Shown: positions 37,642 to 46,865, counted from the first letter of the stretch. The stretch: 64,000 bases of DNA from Aliiroseovarius sediminilitoris (GCF_900109955.1 NZ_FOJB01000001.1:1798001-1862000), one strand, 5' to 3'. Notes: generated by a model from the letters alone, not told the origin. A program made the numbers and translations.

Positions 37642-39006
37642 TCACCAGCGGCGTTCAAACCGGCGGCGCAGGATGATCGCAAGGATATTCATGCTCATCA
37701 AAAAGAGAAGCAGGATGATGATGCCGCCCCAGGCGCGTTCATAATAGGCCGGATCGGCACGCTTGGCCCATTCATAGATCTGCGCAGGCATGGCCGAGTT
37801 CGGCGCCATGAAACCTTCGATTAGACCATCGGGATAGTTCGACGCGATGTAGCCCACCATGCCGATCAGAAGCAGCGGCGCGGTTTCGCCAAGCGCCTGA
37901 GCCAAACCGATGATGGTGCCGGTCAGGATGCCCGGCATGGCCAGCGGCAGCACGTGGTGAAACACGGTCTGCATTTTCGAGGCCCCTACCCCCAAAGCGG
38001 CTTCGCGGATCGAGGGTGGGACTGATTTCAGAGACGCGCGAGTCGAAATGATGATGGTTGGCAGCGTCATAAGGGTCAGGACCAGCCCGCCGACCAGTGG
38101 GGCGGATTGCGGCAAATGTGCGAACTGGATGAACACGGCCAGACCAAGGATGCCAAACACGATGGACGGCACCGCCGCAAGGTTTGAGATATTGACTTCG
38201 ATCAGATCGGTAAACCCGTTCTGCGGGGCAAATTCCTCCAGATAAATGGACGCAGCCACGCCGATGGGCAAAGCGCAGGCCAGCACCACAAGCATCATAT
38301 AGAAACTGCCCAGCATAGAGACTCCGATTCCAGCCTGTTCCGGGCGACTTTCCGACGCATCCGCGCCGGTGATGAAGTCAAGGTTGAACGATTTCGTCAC
38401 CACACCCGCGTCTGTGAGCGCATCAATGACATCAAGATGTTCTGGTGTCAGGTTCTTGTCGCGGGCCAGGCTTTCACGGGTCACGCGGCCCTTCAGATAG
38501 CCGTCGACACGGGACGAGGCCAGCAGCTTGAACGTCACGGTCTCACCGATCTGATCCGGGTTGGCGATGACATGGTCGCGAATGTCTGCCGCTGCGCCCG
38601 AACTGATCATCTTGCGCAGGTCTTTGCCTTTGCTGAACGGGTTATCGGCCCCGATCTCGGCAATCGCGCGTGCGAGTGCATCATCAATCAGCGGGTTATA
38701 TCCGAAGGTTGTCACCTTCTTGATGGCCTCGATGTCACGGGACCCGGACTTGTCCAGTTTCGCTTCCTGAAGCTCGACATTCAGGGTGATGAAACTCTGC
38801 TGAAACGCGCCCACACCTTTGAGGATGATCGAGCTGATCAGCACCACCAGAAAGATCAGGCCAACCGCGATGGCCATGATGCCACCGGCGCGAAACCGGG
38901 CCTCGGCGGCGTTGCGCTTCTTGGTGCGGGCGTCTTGGGTCAGAAGCGACGATGGCGCGCGCGGCGCGGACCCGTTGGCACCGTTTGGAAAAGCGGCGTC
39001 GGTCAT
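37642..39006 (-). CDS. pstA: Phosphate ABC transporter permease PstA (long form)
   Basis: Inner-membrane permease half of the phosphate importer. At 454 residues it is far longer than E. coli PstA (296): after a cytosolic N-terminus and one membrane helix (about 40-62), residues about 65-220 form a hydrophilic periplasmic-type region that matches the DUF3333 extension of alphaproteobacterial PstA. The permease core (about 230-450) has six helices and the EAA loop [16 protein letters not shown]. Overlaps pstC by 4 bases. Confidence 0.93.
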   Translation of the reverse strand: MTDAAFPNGANGSAPRAPSSLLTQDARTKKRNAAEARFRAGGIMAIAVGLIFLVVLISSIILKGVGAFQQSFITLNVELQEAKLDKSGSRDIEAIKKVTTFGYNPLIDDALARAIAEIGADNPFSKGKDLRKMISSGAAADIRDHVIANPDQIGETVTFKLLASSRVDGYLKGRVTRESLARDKNLTPEHLDVIDALTDAGVVTKSFNLDFITGADASESRPEQAGIGVSMLGSFYMMLVVLACALPIGVAASIYLEEFAPQNGFTDLIEVNISNLAAVPSIVFGILGLAVFIQFAHLPQSAPLVGGLVLTLMTLPTIIISTRASLKSVPPSIREAALGVGASKMQTVFHHVLPLAMPGILTGTIIGLAQALGETAPLLLIGMVGYIASNYPDGLIEGFMAPNSAMPAQIYEWAKRADPAYYERAWGGIIILLLFLMSMNILAIILRRRFERRW

Positions 39007-40469
39007 TCGTATTGCTCCCGGTATTTGCGCACGATGTAGAGCGCAAGGACATTGAGACCAAGGGTCAGGATGAACAGGGTCATACCAAGCGCGAAGGCGA
39101 CCAGCGCCTCGGGGCTGGCAAAATCGCTGTCGCCGGTCAACTGGCTGACAATCTTGGCGGTGACGGTCGTCATTGCTTCGAACGGGTTCAGGTCCAGCCG
39201 GGCGGCAGCCCCTGCCCCCATCACCACAATCATGGTTTCGCCAATCGCGCGGCTGGCGGCCAGCAGCACGGCACCCACGATGCCCGGAAGGGCAGCCGGC
39301 AGAACCACCTGACGAACGGTTTCCGATTGTGTCGCGCCCAGCCCGTACGAGCCATCGCGCATCGCCTGCGGCACCGCGTTGATGATGTCATCGGACAGAG
39401 AGCTGACAAACGGGATCAGCATGATGCCCATGACCAGCCCTGCTGTCATCACCGACCGCGCGCCTTGCATCCACCCCAACCCGTCCGCACCGAATACAGT
39501 AACCAGCATCGGTCCGACCACGGTCAGGGCAAACAGACCATAGACGATGGTGGGAATGCCCGCCAGAACCTCCAGCATAGGCTTGGCGAAGGCGCGGGTG
39601 GCCCGGTTGGCGTATTCGGCCAGATAGATCGCCGCGAACAGGCCGATGGGCACTGCGACCAGTAACGCGACGAGCGAGATATAAAGCGTGCCCCACAGAA
39701 GCGGCAGTATGCCCAAGTGCTCGGATCCGCCGCGCCCCTCCGGGCTCCAGACCGTGCCGAACAGAAAATCGCCGGCTGGAAACATGCCAAAGAAGCTGAT
39801 CGTGTTGAAGATCAGCGACAGGACAATGCCGATGGTGGTCAGGATGGCAAGGGATGCTGCCCCAATCAGCAACAGCTTGACTCCAGCCTCGACCCGGTTG
39901 CGGGCCCGGAACGTGCCCGAGGTCACGCGCATTGCGGCCAGAAAACCGCCCGCCGCAATAATCAGGACAATCACTGTCAACGCCATCGTGCCGGTTTCAG
40001 TTTTGCTGCGCAGCACTTGCGCGGCGGTCAGGATGGCGGGGCTGATATCAGCCCCAACCGCGACACCGACCTGTGCCAGTTGCCCGCGAAGATCAACAGA
40101 GGCAGCGTCAAGGCTGGCCACTCCGGCCTCGGTCAATGATGTTTGGCGGACCAGTTGATCCAGCCCGGTTGCCACGCGGTTCACGTCGCTCATGATCAGG
40201 TTCAGTTGTCCGGCATCCTCATAAAGCCCGTCGGGGATCAGGCCTGCCACGCTGGCATTGATCGCAATGGGCTGCACGACAACCCACAGTGCCAAAACAA
40301 GAAGAGCCGGCACCAGTGCCAGCATTGCAACATTGAAGCCATAATAATGCGGCAAGGAATGAAGTTTCCGCCGATCCCCCCCGACCGAAGCCATCGCGCG
40401 TCGGCGTCCAAGAAAGAAGCCGGTGACTGCCAGCGCCAGTATGATCACAAGAAGCCAAAGTGCAGACAT
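39003..40469 (-). CDS. pstC: Phosphate ABC transporter permease PstC (long form)
   Basis: Partner permease of PstA. The 488-residue protein has an N-terminal extension with two extra helices and a periplasmic segment (about 70-145) before the core; E. coli PstC is about 319 residues. The core shows the EAA loop MRDGSYGLGATQSETVRQV near residue 370 and a C-terminal helix ending [16 protein letters not shown]. It follows pstS after about 90 bases with a hairpin between. Confidence 0.93.
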   Translation of the reverse strand: MSALWLLVIILALAVTGFFLGRRRAMASVGGDRRKLHSLPHYYGFNVAMLALVPALLVLALWVVVQPIAINASVAGLIPDGLYEDAGQLNLIMSDVNRVATGLDQLVRQTSLTEAGVASLDAASVDLRGQLAQVGVAVGADISPAILTAAQVLRSKTETGTMALTVIVLIIAAGGFLAAMRVTSGTFRARNRVEAGVKLLLIGAASLAILTTIGIVLSLIFNTISFFGMFPAGDFLFGTVWSPEGRGGSEHLGILPLLWGTLYISLVALLVAVPIGLFAAIYLAEYANRATRAFAKPMLEVLAGIPTIVYGLFALTVVGPMLVTVFGADGLGWMQGARSVMTAGLVMGIMLIPFVSSLSDDIINAVPQAMRDGSYGLGATQSETVRQVVLPAALPGIVGAVLLAASRAIGETMIVVMGAGAAARLDLNPFEAMTTVTAKIVSQLTGDSDFASPEALVAFALGMTLFILTLGLNVLALYIVRKYREQYE

Positions 40470-40523
40470 GTAAGAACTCTTGCAGCAGCTATGCGGATCC
40501 GTTGCCGAACCCGCAGGGATAAT

Positions 40524-40551
40524 GCGGTGCGGGACCCCTGCCCCACACCGC
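40524..40551 (-). other. Hairpin between pstS and pstC
   Basis: GCGGTG pairs with CACCGC, extended by GGG/CCC across single mismatches. No T-run follows. Such intercistronic hairpins commonly keep the binding-protein mRNA more abundant than the permease mRNA; that role is inferred. Confidence 0.5.
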
Positions 40552-40557
40552 GTTCAC

Positions 40558-41610
40558 TTAGTTGGTCAGCACGTCTTCCGCGGCGACTGCGGCTTGCGTG
40601 GCACCCAATTCAGGATCAGATACCAGACCATATTCTGCCAGCGGGCCATCAGGGCCAGCAATTTCATCCGCGACAAAGAACTCGGCAAATTCTTTCAGGC
40701 CGGGGATCACGCCGATATGCGCCTTCTTGATATAAAAATAGAGCGGGCGCGATACCGGGTATTCACCGGTTGCAATCGTCTCGGTTGACGGAGAGACACC
40801 TGACATGGTCGCCACTTTCAGCGTGTCGGTGTTGTTTTCGTAAAACGCCAGACCGAAGATGCCGATACCGTCTTTGTTTGAAGAAATCGAGGCCAGCGTC
40901 TCGGTATAATCCCCGTCGATATCGACCGATTTGCCATCAGTGCGCACGCCGTAGCACATTTTGGCTGCGGCCTTTGCCTTGGCTTTGTCATCATCCCCTT
41001 CTGCGATTGTCAGGAAGGCGTCATAGGCGCCGGTGGCCTTGCAGCCCTCTTCCATCACCTTGACTTCAAAAACTTCGCGGGTGCCGTGCTTGGTGCCGGG
41101 AATGAAAGCCGCAATGTCGGCGTCGGGTAGGTCGGCGTTGAAATCCGACCACTTCTGATGGGGGTTATCGACCAACAGACCGTTGACGATCACTTGTTCA
41201 GCCAGCGCGTTGTAAATGTCGGCAGGCTCAAACGCCGAGAAGTCAGGGCCGTCGATCTGGCTGGCAAAGACGATGCCGTCATAGCCGATGCGCACCTCAA
41301 CGATGTCGGTGACGCCCGCCGCGGCGCAGGCGTCGACCTCGGAGGCTTTGATTTTGCGCGATGCGTTGGCGATGTCGATGGTGTTTTCCCCGACACCTTC
41401 GCAGAAACGCTTCAGGCCTGCCGACGATCCACCCGATTCAATCACCGGTGTCGGGAAGTCAAAGTTTTCACCAAAGGCTTCCGCCACGATCGAGGCATAG
41501 GGCAGCACGGTCGATGACCCGGCAACCTGAACCTGATCACGCGCCGCAGCAGCAGTTGCAGACACGGCAGCGATGGCCAGGGTGGAAGCGGTCAGTTTCG
41601 CGAAGGACAT
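40558..41610 (-). CDS. pstS: Periplasmic phosphate-binding protein PstS
   Basis: Captures phosphate in the periplasm for PstCAB. The 350-residue protein has a signal peptide (residues 1-29, ending TAAAA), then VAGSSTVLPYASIVAE with the phosphate-contact Ser/Thr, ESGGSSAGLKRFCEG and a late GIGIFGLAFYEN segment. AGGAGCT precedes ATG 41610. A Pho box lies about 75-105 bases upstream. Confidence 0.95.
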   Translation of the reverse strand: MSFAKLTASTLAIAAVSATAAAARDQVQVAGSSTVLPYASIVAEAFGENFDFPTPVIESGGSSAGLKRFCEGVGENTIDIANASRKIKASEVDACAAAGVTDIVEVRIGYDGIVFASQIDGPDFSAFEPADIYNALAEQVIVNGLLVDNPHQKWSDFNADLPDADIAAFIPGTKHGTREVFEVKVMEEGCKATGAYDAFLTIAEGDDDKAKAKAAAKMCYGVRTDGKSVDIDGDYTETLASISSNKDGIGIFGLAFYENNTDTLKVATMSGVSPSTETIATGEYPVSRPLYFYIKKAHIGVIPGLKEFAEFFVADEIAGPDGPLAEYGLVSDPELGATQAAVAAEDVLTN

Positions 41611-41683
41611 GGATAGCTCCTGTTTCAATATGGCATCGCCCCCTCGGACGACATGCGGCTGTCCTATGGGTCTTGATCAAAGG

Positions 41684-41716
41684 TTTTGTGTAAGTTTTGT
41701 AAAAGTAATGTGACAA
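41684..41716 (-). promoter_or_regulatory. Pho box before pstS, three 11-base units
   Basis: On the minus strand the 11-base repeats are TTGTCACATTA, CTTTTACAAAA and CTTACACAAAA, i.e. heptamers close to CTGTCAC separated by AT-rich tetramers. This is the direct-repeat architecture bound by PhoB dimers. It lies downstream of the phoR stop, so pstS and later genes have their own phosphate-controlled promoter. Confidence 0.8.
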
Positions 41717-41761
41717 ACCGCGTCGGACAGAAAATTTTCTGAAGACTGCGAGAAAAAGTTG

Positions 41762-42799
41762 TCAGGTGGGATCGGGCACCGGCAAGGTAACGGAAAAGCA
41801 ACTGCCCGCGCCGGGGGTGCTTTCGATCCGCAAACGCCCGCGATGCCGGTTCACGATGTGCTTGACGATCGCAAGCCCCAACCCGGTGCCGCCCAGTTCA
41901 CGTGACCGATGGTTGTCGACCCGGTAAAACCGTTCAGTCAAACGGCCAAGATGTTTGGAATCAATGCCGTCGCCATCGTCCTGCACCGTGACCTCCAGCC
42001 CCGGCCCCTTGAACGCGGGCATCTGCGCCACCGCTTTGACAGTGATCTGCACAGTTCCACCCTTGTGCCCATATTTGATCGCATTTTCCGTCAGATTGGT
42101 GAAAACCTGCGTCAGTTGATCCCGGTCCCCCAACACGATAACGGGGCGGGTGGTGTCAAAACTGGCACGCACATCGACATTGCGATCCTTTGCCGCGGGG
42201 TTGAGTGCGTTAATCACCATCAGGATCACCTGATCCAGTTCGACCAGATCGGTGGGGCGCATCCACCCCATGTCTTCAAGCCGGCCAAGCGACAACAGAT
42301 CCGTTACCAGCCGATTCATCCGGCCTGCTTCTTTTTCCATGATATCCAGGAAACGTGCGCGGGCGGCCGGATCATCACGCGCCGGGCCACGCAGAGTTTC
42401 AATAAAGCCCGTCAATGCGGTCAACGGTGTGCGCAGTTCATGGCTGACATTCGCCACGAAATCTGACCGCATCTGCCCGGCCTCTTCCTGCCGCGAGACA
42501 TCCAGAAATGTCAGGATGGCGCTGCGTTCAGACGAAAGTGTCGCCACATGCACATTGTAGATCAGATCGCGACCATGGGGCGAGAATACAAGACGGGCAT
42601 CGGCGTGCGGCGCGCCAACAAGCACTGCTTCGATGGCCTCGAGCAATGCCGGTTGGCGGATGGCGGTCGCCACATGGCGCCCCAGCAGATCAGCGCCGAA
42701 CAGGTGTGCAGCAGCACCGTTCTGGCCTGTGACCCGTTGATCCTGGCCAACCACCAAAACGGGTATCGGCAACGCTTGCAAAACTTCGCTGGACGACAT
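41762..42799 (-). CDS. phoR: Phosphate regulon sensor histidine kinase PhoR (no membrane anchor)
   Basis: Phosphorylates PhoB in phosphate limitation. The 345-residue protein has a PAS domain (about 5-100), phospho-acceptor H120 in ANVSHELRTPL and a HATPase_c domain with NLTENAIKYG (N box) and GGTGLGLAIVKHI (G boxes). Unlike E. coli PhoR there is no N-terminal membrane helix; the reading frame offers no start that would add one. The ATG at 42799 is preferred over the GTG at 42802. Confidence 0.92.
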   Translation of the reverse strand: MSSSEVLQALPIPVLVVGQDQRVTGQNGAAAHLFGADLLGRHVATAIRQPALLEAIEAVLVGAPHADARLVFSPHGRDLIYNVHVATLSSERSAILTFLDVSRQEEAGQMRSDFVANVSHELRTPLTALTGFIETLRGPARDDPAARARFLDIMEKEAGRMNRLVTDLLSLGRLEDMGWMRPTDLVELDQVILMVINALNPAAKDRNVDVRASFDTTRPVIVLGDRDQLTQVFTNLTENAIKYGHKGGTVQITVKAVAQMPAFKGPGLEVTVQDDGDGIDSKHLGRLTERFYRVDNHRSRELGGTGLGLAIVKHIVNRHRGRLRIESTPGAGSCFSVTLPVPDPT

Positions 42800-42802
42800 C
42801 AC

Positions 42803-43029
42803 ACAGTAGCACCCTTGGTTCAGCTTTCGCTGGTACAGGGATGGCGGGATATTGTCGCCAGGTCAAACTGCAAAAAATACGGCAAACTTCATGGGGGGAG
42901 AATTGCAAACCTTTTGCTCGCCTTATATGTGTGATCCGTAATTGCGGACGACAGGCCGGGAATATCGTCCTGCGTTGCAACGAATAATGTGACTGAGGCC
43001 GCAAAAGCCTTCGAACGGGTATCGGGTTG
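42803..43029. other. Divergent intergenic region between phoR and an orphan gene
   Basis: 227 bases with no gene. A perfect palindrome CGTTGCAACG lies at 42973-42982, about 50 bases before the orphan gene start. No Pho box was seen for phoR. Confidence 0.4.
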
Positions 43030-43416
43030 ATGACAGACAGCCGCTTTGAGAAACCAATGCTGTTGGCATTGGGGGGCGACGCAATCGCAGATGAACGGCT
43101 GAGGGATACATATCGCTTGGCCCATATGACATGCGACACGTTTTTTCGCCTGTCGCGCGCAGAATTTGGCAAGAAAAACATTCAGTTGGTGATGTCAGCC
43201 CTGTTCTGCGCGCAAACAGATTGTATCGAGATCGGTCAGCATCTGAGCGCGCTCGGGTTTCAGGGCATCTATCTGATCCGGACAGATACCCTGCCAGATC
43301 CGACTGTCATCAAGCGCGAATTGCACCAGCTTTATCCGGATCTGGAATGTCAGATCATGACTTCGGACGATCTGATGGATTTCCTGGGCAATCCACACAC
43401 GAGCCCAAGTCAGTAG
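43030..43416 (+). CDS. Hypothetical protein
   Basis: A 128-residue soluble protein beginning MTDSRFEKPMLLALGGDAIADE. No recognisable domain; the middle (FQGIYLIRTDTLPDPTVIKRELHQL, partly quoted) suggests an alpha/beta fold. Codon pattern looks coding. A TTG lies just before the ATG. Its last 7 bases overlap the stop of the convergent DUF6456 gene. Probably lineage-restricted; function unknown. Confidence 0.6.
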   Translation: MTDSRFEKPMLLALGGDAIADERLRDTYRLAHMTCDTFFRLSRAEFGKKNIQLVMSALFCAQTDCIEIGQHLSALGFQGIYLIRTDTLPDPTVIKRELHQLYPDLECQIMTSDDLMDFLGNPHTSPSQ

Positions 43417-44504
43417 ATCAGGTCATGATCGTCGCCTGTCACTTTGTCATAGTGGCGCGCAAGATAACTGAGTGCGACCCGCAGCATGTATTTCCCCGAT
43501 CGCGCGGGCATCGCCAGGTCGGCCTCGATGCGCTCCATGCCGCGTTCGTGGCAACAGACCGCCATCGCGATCTGGGCAAGTTCTGGTCCAAGGGCTGTAA
43601 TCGCATCGGCAAATCGCTTGCGGGCATCGAGCTTGCGGTCGGACGGGTTCCCCGCCGCCGCACCGGTCGAGGATGGAATGGCTGCCTGAACACGGTCCCA
43701 CGAATTCAACCCGGATACGGCGCACTGGCCCAGAGCGAAATCGCGGTGTAACCGCTCGGCAGCGCTGACCAGATCCGGTCCCAGATAGGGTTCTTGATGT
43801 CCCTTCGCGCGCCCCAGTACCCGCACGGGGCTGTCGGCGCCAATCGGGCGTTTTGATGTTGTGGCAGAACGCTTGCGGTTGCCCGGACCGGGATGATTGG
43901 ACATCCCCATGAAGGTTGTCTGTGCTTCAGCAAATCCGGTCGCGCGGCTCTCCATTTGGGCCAGCATGCGGTTCAGGGCGACCCGACCTTCTGGCGTCAT
44001 ATGATAGCGGCAAATCCGTCCTCGCGTGCTGCCCTCGATCCAACCGCGCAGGGCCATGACTTCCACAACCTCGGTCGGACCCTTCGCCAGTGTCACAGGG
44101 TCGCCATCATCACGGGCGGCCAGCACAACGGCGGTATCAACACCCTGACTGACCACCATAACGGCCCGGTCCTTCAGCATCGCCCGCAACAGTCGCAGCA
44201 TATGGGGCGACACCGGATCTTCGTCGGGGCTATCCTGCGCGTGTTCGTTTGCTGCAAGATCAGCCCGACCGTCGCGCAGCCCTGCCCCCAATCGGGTTAG
44301 CAAAGCGTCGACCAAAGGGTCATCCCTGCGCGCTTCGGTCTTGCGCACCTGACGCATCACGGTCGAGGCATGGACACCCATGTCGCGCGCAAGTGAACGG
44401 ATCGACGCACCCTTCTCGGTGTGTTTCAGATAAAGGTGAACCTCGTCCGGCAACCAGCGCAGTACAGAGTTGTGTTCGATCCCAGATGGCGTCGCGTTTT
44501 GCAT
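43410..44504 (-). CDS. DUF6456-domain protein with N-terminal helix-turn-helix
   Basis: A 364-residue protein. Residues about 30-55 contain a helix-turn-helix (GASIRSLARDMGVHASTVMRQ), and the C-terminal part (about 240-355) matches the DUF6456 pattern with RLHRDFALGQ and AQIAMAVCCHERGMERIEA. The middle is a winged-helix-like region (MALRGWIEGSTRGRICRYHMTPEGR, partly quoted). A DNA-binding role is likely; targets are unknown. It is divergent from a DUF6477 gene around a CtrA-type box. Confidence 0.8.
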   Translation of the reverse strand: MQNATPSGIEHNSVLRWLPDEVHLYLKHTEKGASIRSLARDMGVHASTVMRQVRKTEARRDDPLVDALLTRLGAGLRDGRADLAANEHAQDSPDEDPVSPHMLRLLRAMLKDRAVMVVSQGVDTAVVLAARDDGDPVTLAKGPTEVVEVMALRGWIEGSTRGRICRYHMTPEGRVALNRMLAQMESRATGFAEAQTTFMGMSNHPGPGNRKRSATTSKRPIGADSPVRVLGRAKGHQEPYLGPDLVSAAERLHRDFALGQCAVSGLNSWDRVQAAIPSSTGAAAGNPSDRKLDARKRFADAITALGPELAQIAMAVCCHERGMERIEADLAMPARSGKYMLRVALSYLARHYDKVTGDDHDLIY

Positions 44505-44600
44505 TCAAGCCCCTTCCAATTGGCGTTCCGTGCGTTTCGCGATATTCCACCGCGCAACCGCAGGTTGAATTTTAGCCGGTAAGACCTATCATTCGATTGG

Positions 44601-44615
44601 TTAGCGGTTCGTTAA
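44601..44615. promoter_or_regulatory. CtrA-type box between the DUF6456 and DUF6477 genes
   Basis: TTAG-N7-TTAA followed by CC differs from TTAA-N7-TTAA by one base. It lies about 100 bases before the DUF6456 start and 135-149 bases before the DUF6477 start, so it could serve either divergent gene. Confidence 0.55.
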
Positions 44616-44749
44616 CCCACATTGTCTGGAGAAAGGATCATTGCTGAACCGGTAAGATTTGTTAAAGGCCGCGCACGGTATCAACGAGGCTTGCGCAACA
44701 CCCGCTGCGGTTGTGTCACGATCATGAAGAATCACTGAAAGGACACTCC

Positions 44750-45046
44750 ATGACCGACGCCTTCACCTGTATAAAAGCCCTTCGTCGTCCGCGTATCCTG
44801 GTCCGCGCCGCACGGTTTGGGCTGGTTGACTATAATCGGGATAGAGATTTGAAAAAACTCATGAAAACCACGATGACGCCCAGCCCGGCAAAGGCGCTGG
44901 ATGAGCTGCTACAGGAAGAGGCGCGACTGGAAGATACGCGGACATCGGGGGATGCGTCTTACTCCATCGCCCATCATGTCGAGGTGCTGATCGCGCTGAT
45001 GTCTGAGCTGCGTCTGCTGCCCCAGAGCCCCCGCGAAGTCCAGTAA
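44750..45046 (+). CDS. DUF6477-family protein
   Basis: A 98-residue soluble protein with the family pattern ALRRPRILVRAARFGLVDYNRDRDLKKL (partly quoted) near the N-terminus and YSIAHHVEVLIALMSELRLL near the C-terminus. Function unknown; known mainly from Rhodobacterales. GGACACTCC precedes the ATG; an in-frame extension to 44711 is less likely. Confidence 0.75.
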   Translation: MTDAFTCIKALRRPRILVRAARFGLVDYNRDRDLKKLMKTTMTPSPAKALDELLQEEARLEDTRTSGDASYSIAHHVEVLIALMSELRLLPQSPREVQ

Positions 45047-45070
45047 TCCAAGCGCCCCTGCACAAAGAGT

Positions 45071-45094
45071 TAAGGGGGCCGTTAAGCCCCCTTA
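45071..45094. terminator. Hairpin between convergent DUF6477 and mttB-like genes
   Basis: TAAGGGGGC and GCCCCCTTA form a perfect 9-bp stem with a 6-base loop. The T-run is poor on both strands, but the symmetric position between convergent stops suggests a shared transcription end. Confidence 0.5.
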
Positions 45095-45137
45095 CCCCGA
45101 TGTTAACCGACCGGAACGGACCGCGAACGATTCCACC

Positions 45138-46679
45138 TTAGCCGAACGCATCCGGCATCGAGGCTTTCTTGGTCTCGACATAGTCACGCAGACCTTCGGC
45201 AATACCCGGATCAATACCTGGTTGCTGGTAATCGGTCAGCAGTTTCTGCACCCGCGCCGTTGCCAGCGCTTCGGTGTCGCGCGCACCTTCTTCTTCCCAT
45301 GTCTCGAACGGTTTGTAATCCAGCAGGTCGGACCGCCAGAACGCGGTCTTGAAGTTCGACTGGGTATGCGCACAGCCCAGATAATGCCCGCCCGGCCCGA
45401 CTTCACGGATGGCATCCATGGCTTGCGCGTTTTCATCAACCTCGATGCCCTTGGCAAGATGATGCAATGTGCCCAACTGGTCGGCATCCATCACAAACTT
45501 CTCAAAGCTCGCAACCAGACCACCTTCCAGCCAACCGGCGGCATGCAGCATGAAGTTCACACCGGACAGAAGCCCCATGTTCAGACTGTTGGCGCTTTCA
45601 TACGCCGCCTGCGCATCGGGCAGTTTCGATCCGTTGAACGACCCGGCAGACCGATAGGGAAGCCCAAGGCGGCGGAACAACTGCCCCGCGCCATAGGTCA
45701 CATGCGCCGCTTCCGGTGTGCCGAATGTCGGCGCGCCCGAGTTCATGTCGATCGACGACACGAACGTCCCCGCCACGACCGGCGCCCCTTTGCGCACCAA
45801 CTGGCTGTAGGCCACGCCCGCCAACACCTCGGCCAGCACCTGCGTCAGCGTGCCCGCCACCGATACCGGTGCCATGGCCCCGCCCACAATGAAGGGTGAA
45901 ATGATCGAGGCCTGGTTGTTGGCCGCGAACACCTCCATCGCACCCATCATCACGTCGTCATATTGCATGGGCGAGTTGATGTTGATGAGCGACGTCATCA
46001 CTGTGTTTTGCTGGACGAACTCCTTGCCGAACAGGATCTCGGACATCTCAATGCTGTCCTGCGCCCGTTCCGGGGCCGTGACCGACCCCATATAGGGCTT
46101 GTCCGAGAGGGTCATATGGGCAAGCAGCATGTCCAGATGGCGTTTGTTGACGGGCACATCCGTCGGCTCACACACCGTGCCGCCCGAATGGTGCAGCCAT
46201 TTGGACATATAGGCCAGTTTCACGAATTTGCGGAAATCTTCCATCGTGGCATAACGACGGCCCCCGGCTGCATCGCGCACAAATGGGGGGCCGTAAACAG
46301 GTGCAAGCACCATGTTCTTGCCGCCAATTTCGACATTCCGTTCCGGATTGCGCGCGTGTTGGGTGAAGCTGCTGGGCGCGGTCTTGCACAGCTCACGCGC
46401 CAATCCGCGCGGTATGCGCACCCGTTCGCCACTGACATCGGCGCCGGCGTTTTTCCAACGCTCAAGGGCGGTCGGGTTTTCAACGAAGTTGACGCCGACT
46501 TCTTCCAGAACCGTTTCGGCGTTGTACTCGATGATCTCCAATGCCTCTTCGTTGAGAATCTCGAGATTGGGAATATTGCGCGATATGGTTTTGGCGCATT
46601 CGATCCGCACAGCGGTGCGTTCTGCGCGCCGTGCTGCGCCGCCGCCTCCGCGACCACGACGGGTGGGTGCCTCGGTCAT
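45138..46679 (-). CDS. Trimethylamine methyltransferase (MttB) family protein, non-pyrrolysine
   Basis: A 513-residue member of the MttB superfamily, which demethylates quaternary or tertiary amines and passes the methyl group to a corrinoid protein. Family segments visible are GGTVCEPTDVPVN, NSPMQYDDVMMGAMEVFAAN and GPGGHYLGCAHTQSNFK. The frame is uninterrupted, so it is the non-pyrrolysine type; substrate is not known. The N-terminal 25 residues are Gly/Arg-rich and atypical. No corrinoid protein gene is adjacent. The frame stays open upstream but that part is antisense to guaA. Confidence 0.88.
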   Translation of the reverse strand: MTEAPTRRGRGGGGAARRAERTAVRIECAKTISRNIPNLEILNEEALEIIEYNAETVLEEVGVNFVENPTALERWKNAGADVSGERVRIPRGLARELCKTAPSSFTQHARNPERNVEIGGKNMVLAPVYGPPFVRDAAGGRRYATMEDFRKFVKLAYMSKWLHHSGGTVCEPTDVPVNKRHLDMLLAHMTLSDKPYMGSVTAPERAQDSIEMSEILFGKEFVQQNTVMTSLININSPMQYDDVMMGAMEVFAANNQASIISPFIVGGAMAPVSVAGTLTQVLAEVLAGVAYSQLVRKGAPVVAGTFVSSIDMNSGAPTFGTPEAAHVTYGAGQLFRRLGLPYRSAGSFNGSKLPDAQAAYESANSLNMGLLSGVNFMLHAAGWLEGGLVASFEKFVMDADQLGTLHHLAKGIEVDENAQAMDAIREVGPGGHYLGCAHTQSNFKTAFWRSDLLDYKPFETWEEEGARDTEALATARVQKLLTDYQQPGIDPGIAEGLRDYVETKKASMPDAFG

Positions 46680-46785
46680 GGATGTCCTCCAAATTATCCT
46701 GTTGATGTGTGAATATCCTGCGGCCCCGGTCAAATCCGCTCGCAAGCGTCCTTCATGGGGCAAAAGCGACATCTGAACGGAAAAG

Positions 46786-46804
46786 GTTGGAAAAAGTGTC
46801 CAAC
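46786..46804. promoter_or_regulatory. Inverted repeat between mttB-like gene and guaA
   Basis: GTTGGA and TCCAAC are separated by 7 bases, 62 bases before the guaA start and in the divergent promoter region. An operator role is possible but unproven. Confidence 0.3.
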
Positions 46805-46865
46805 AAGTCACGAAGTGCCCACGGCGGGACTTGCGTTGCCCCCGCCCCTGCCCTAATCGGTTTCC

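Noticed and set aside
45070-45085. CtrA box in TTAA-GGGGGCCG-TTAA
   Set aside because: Spacing is 8, not 7, and the sequence is part of a hairpin between convergent genes.
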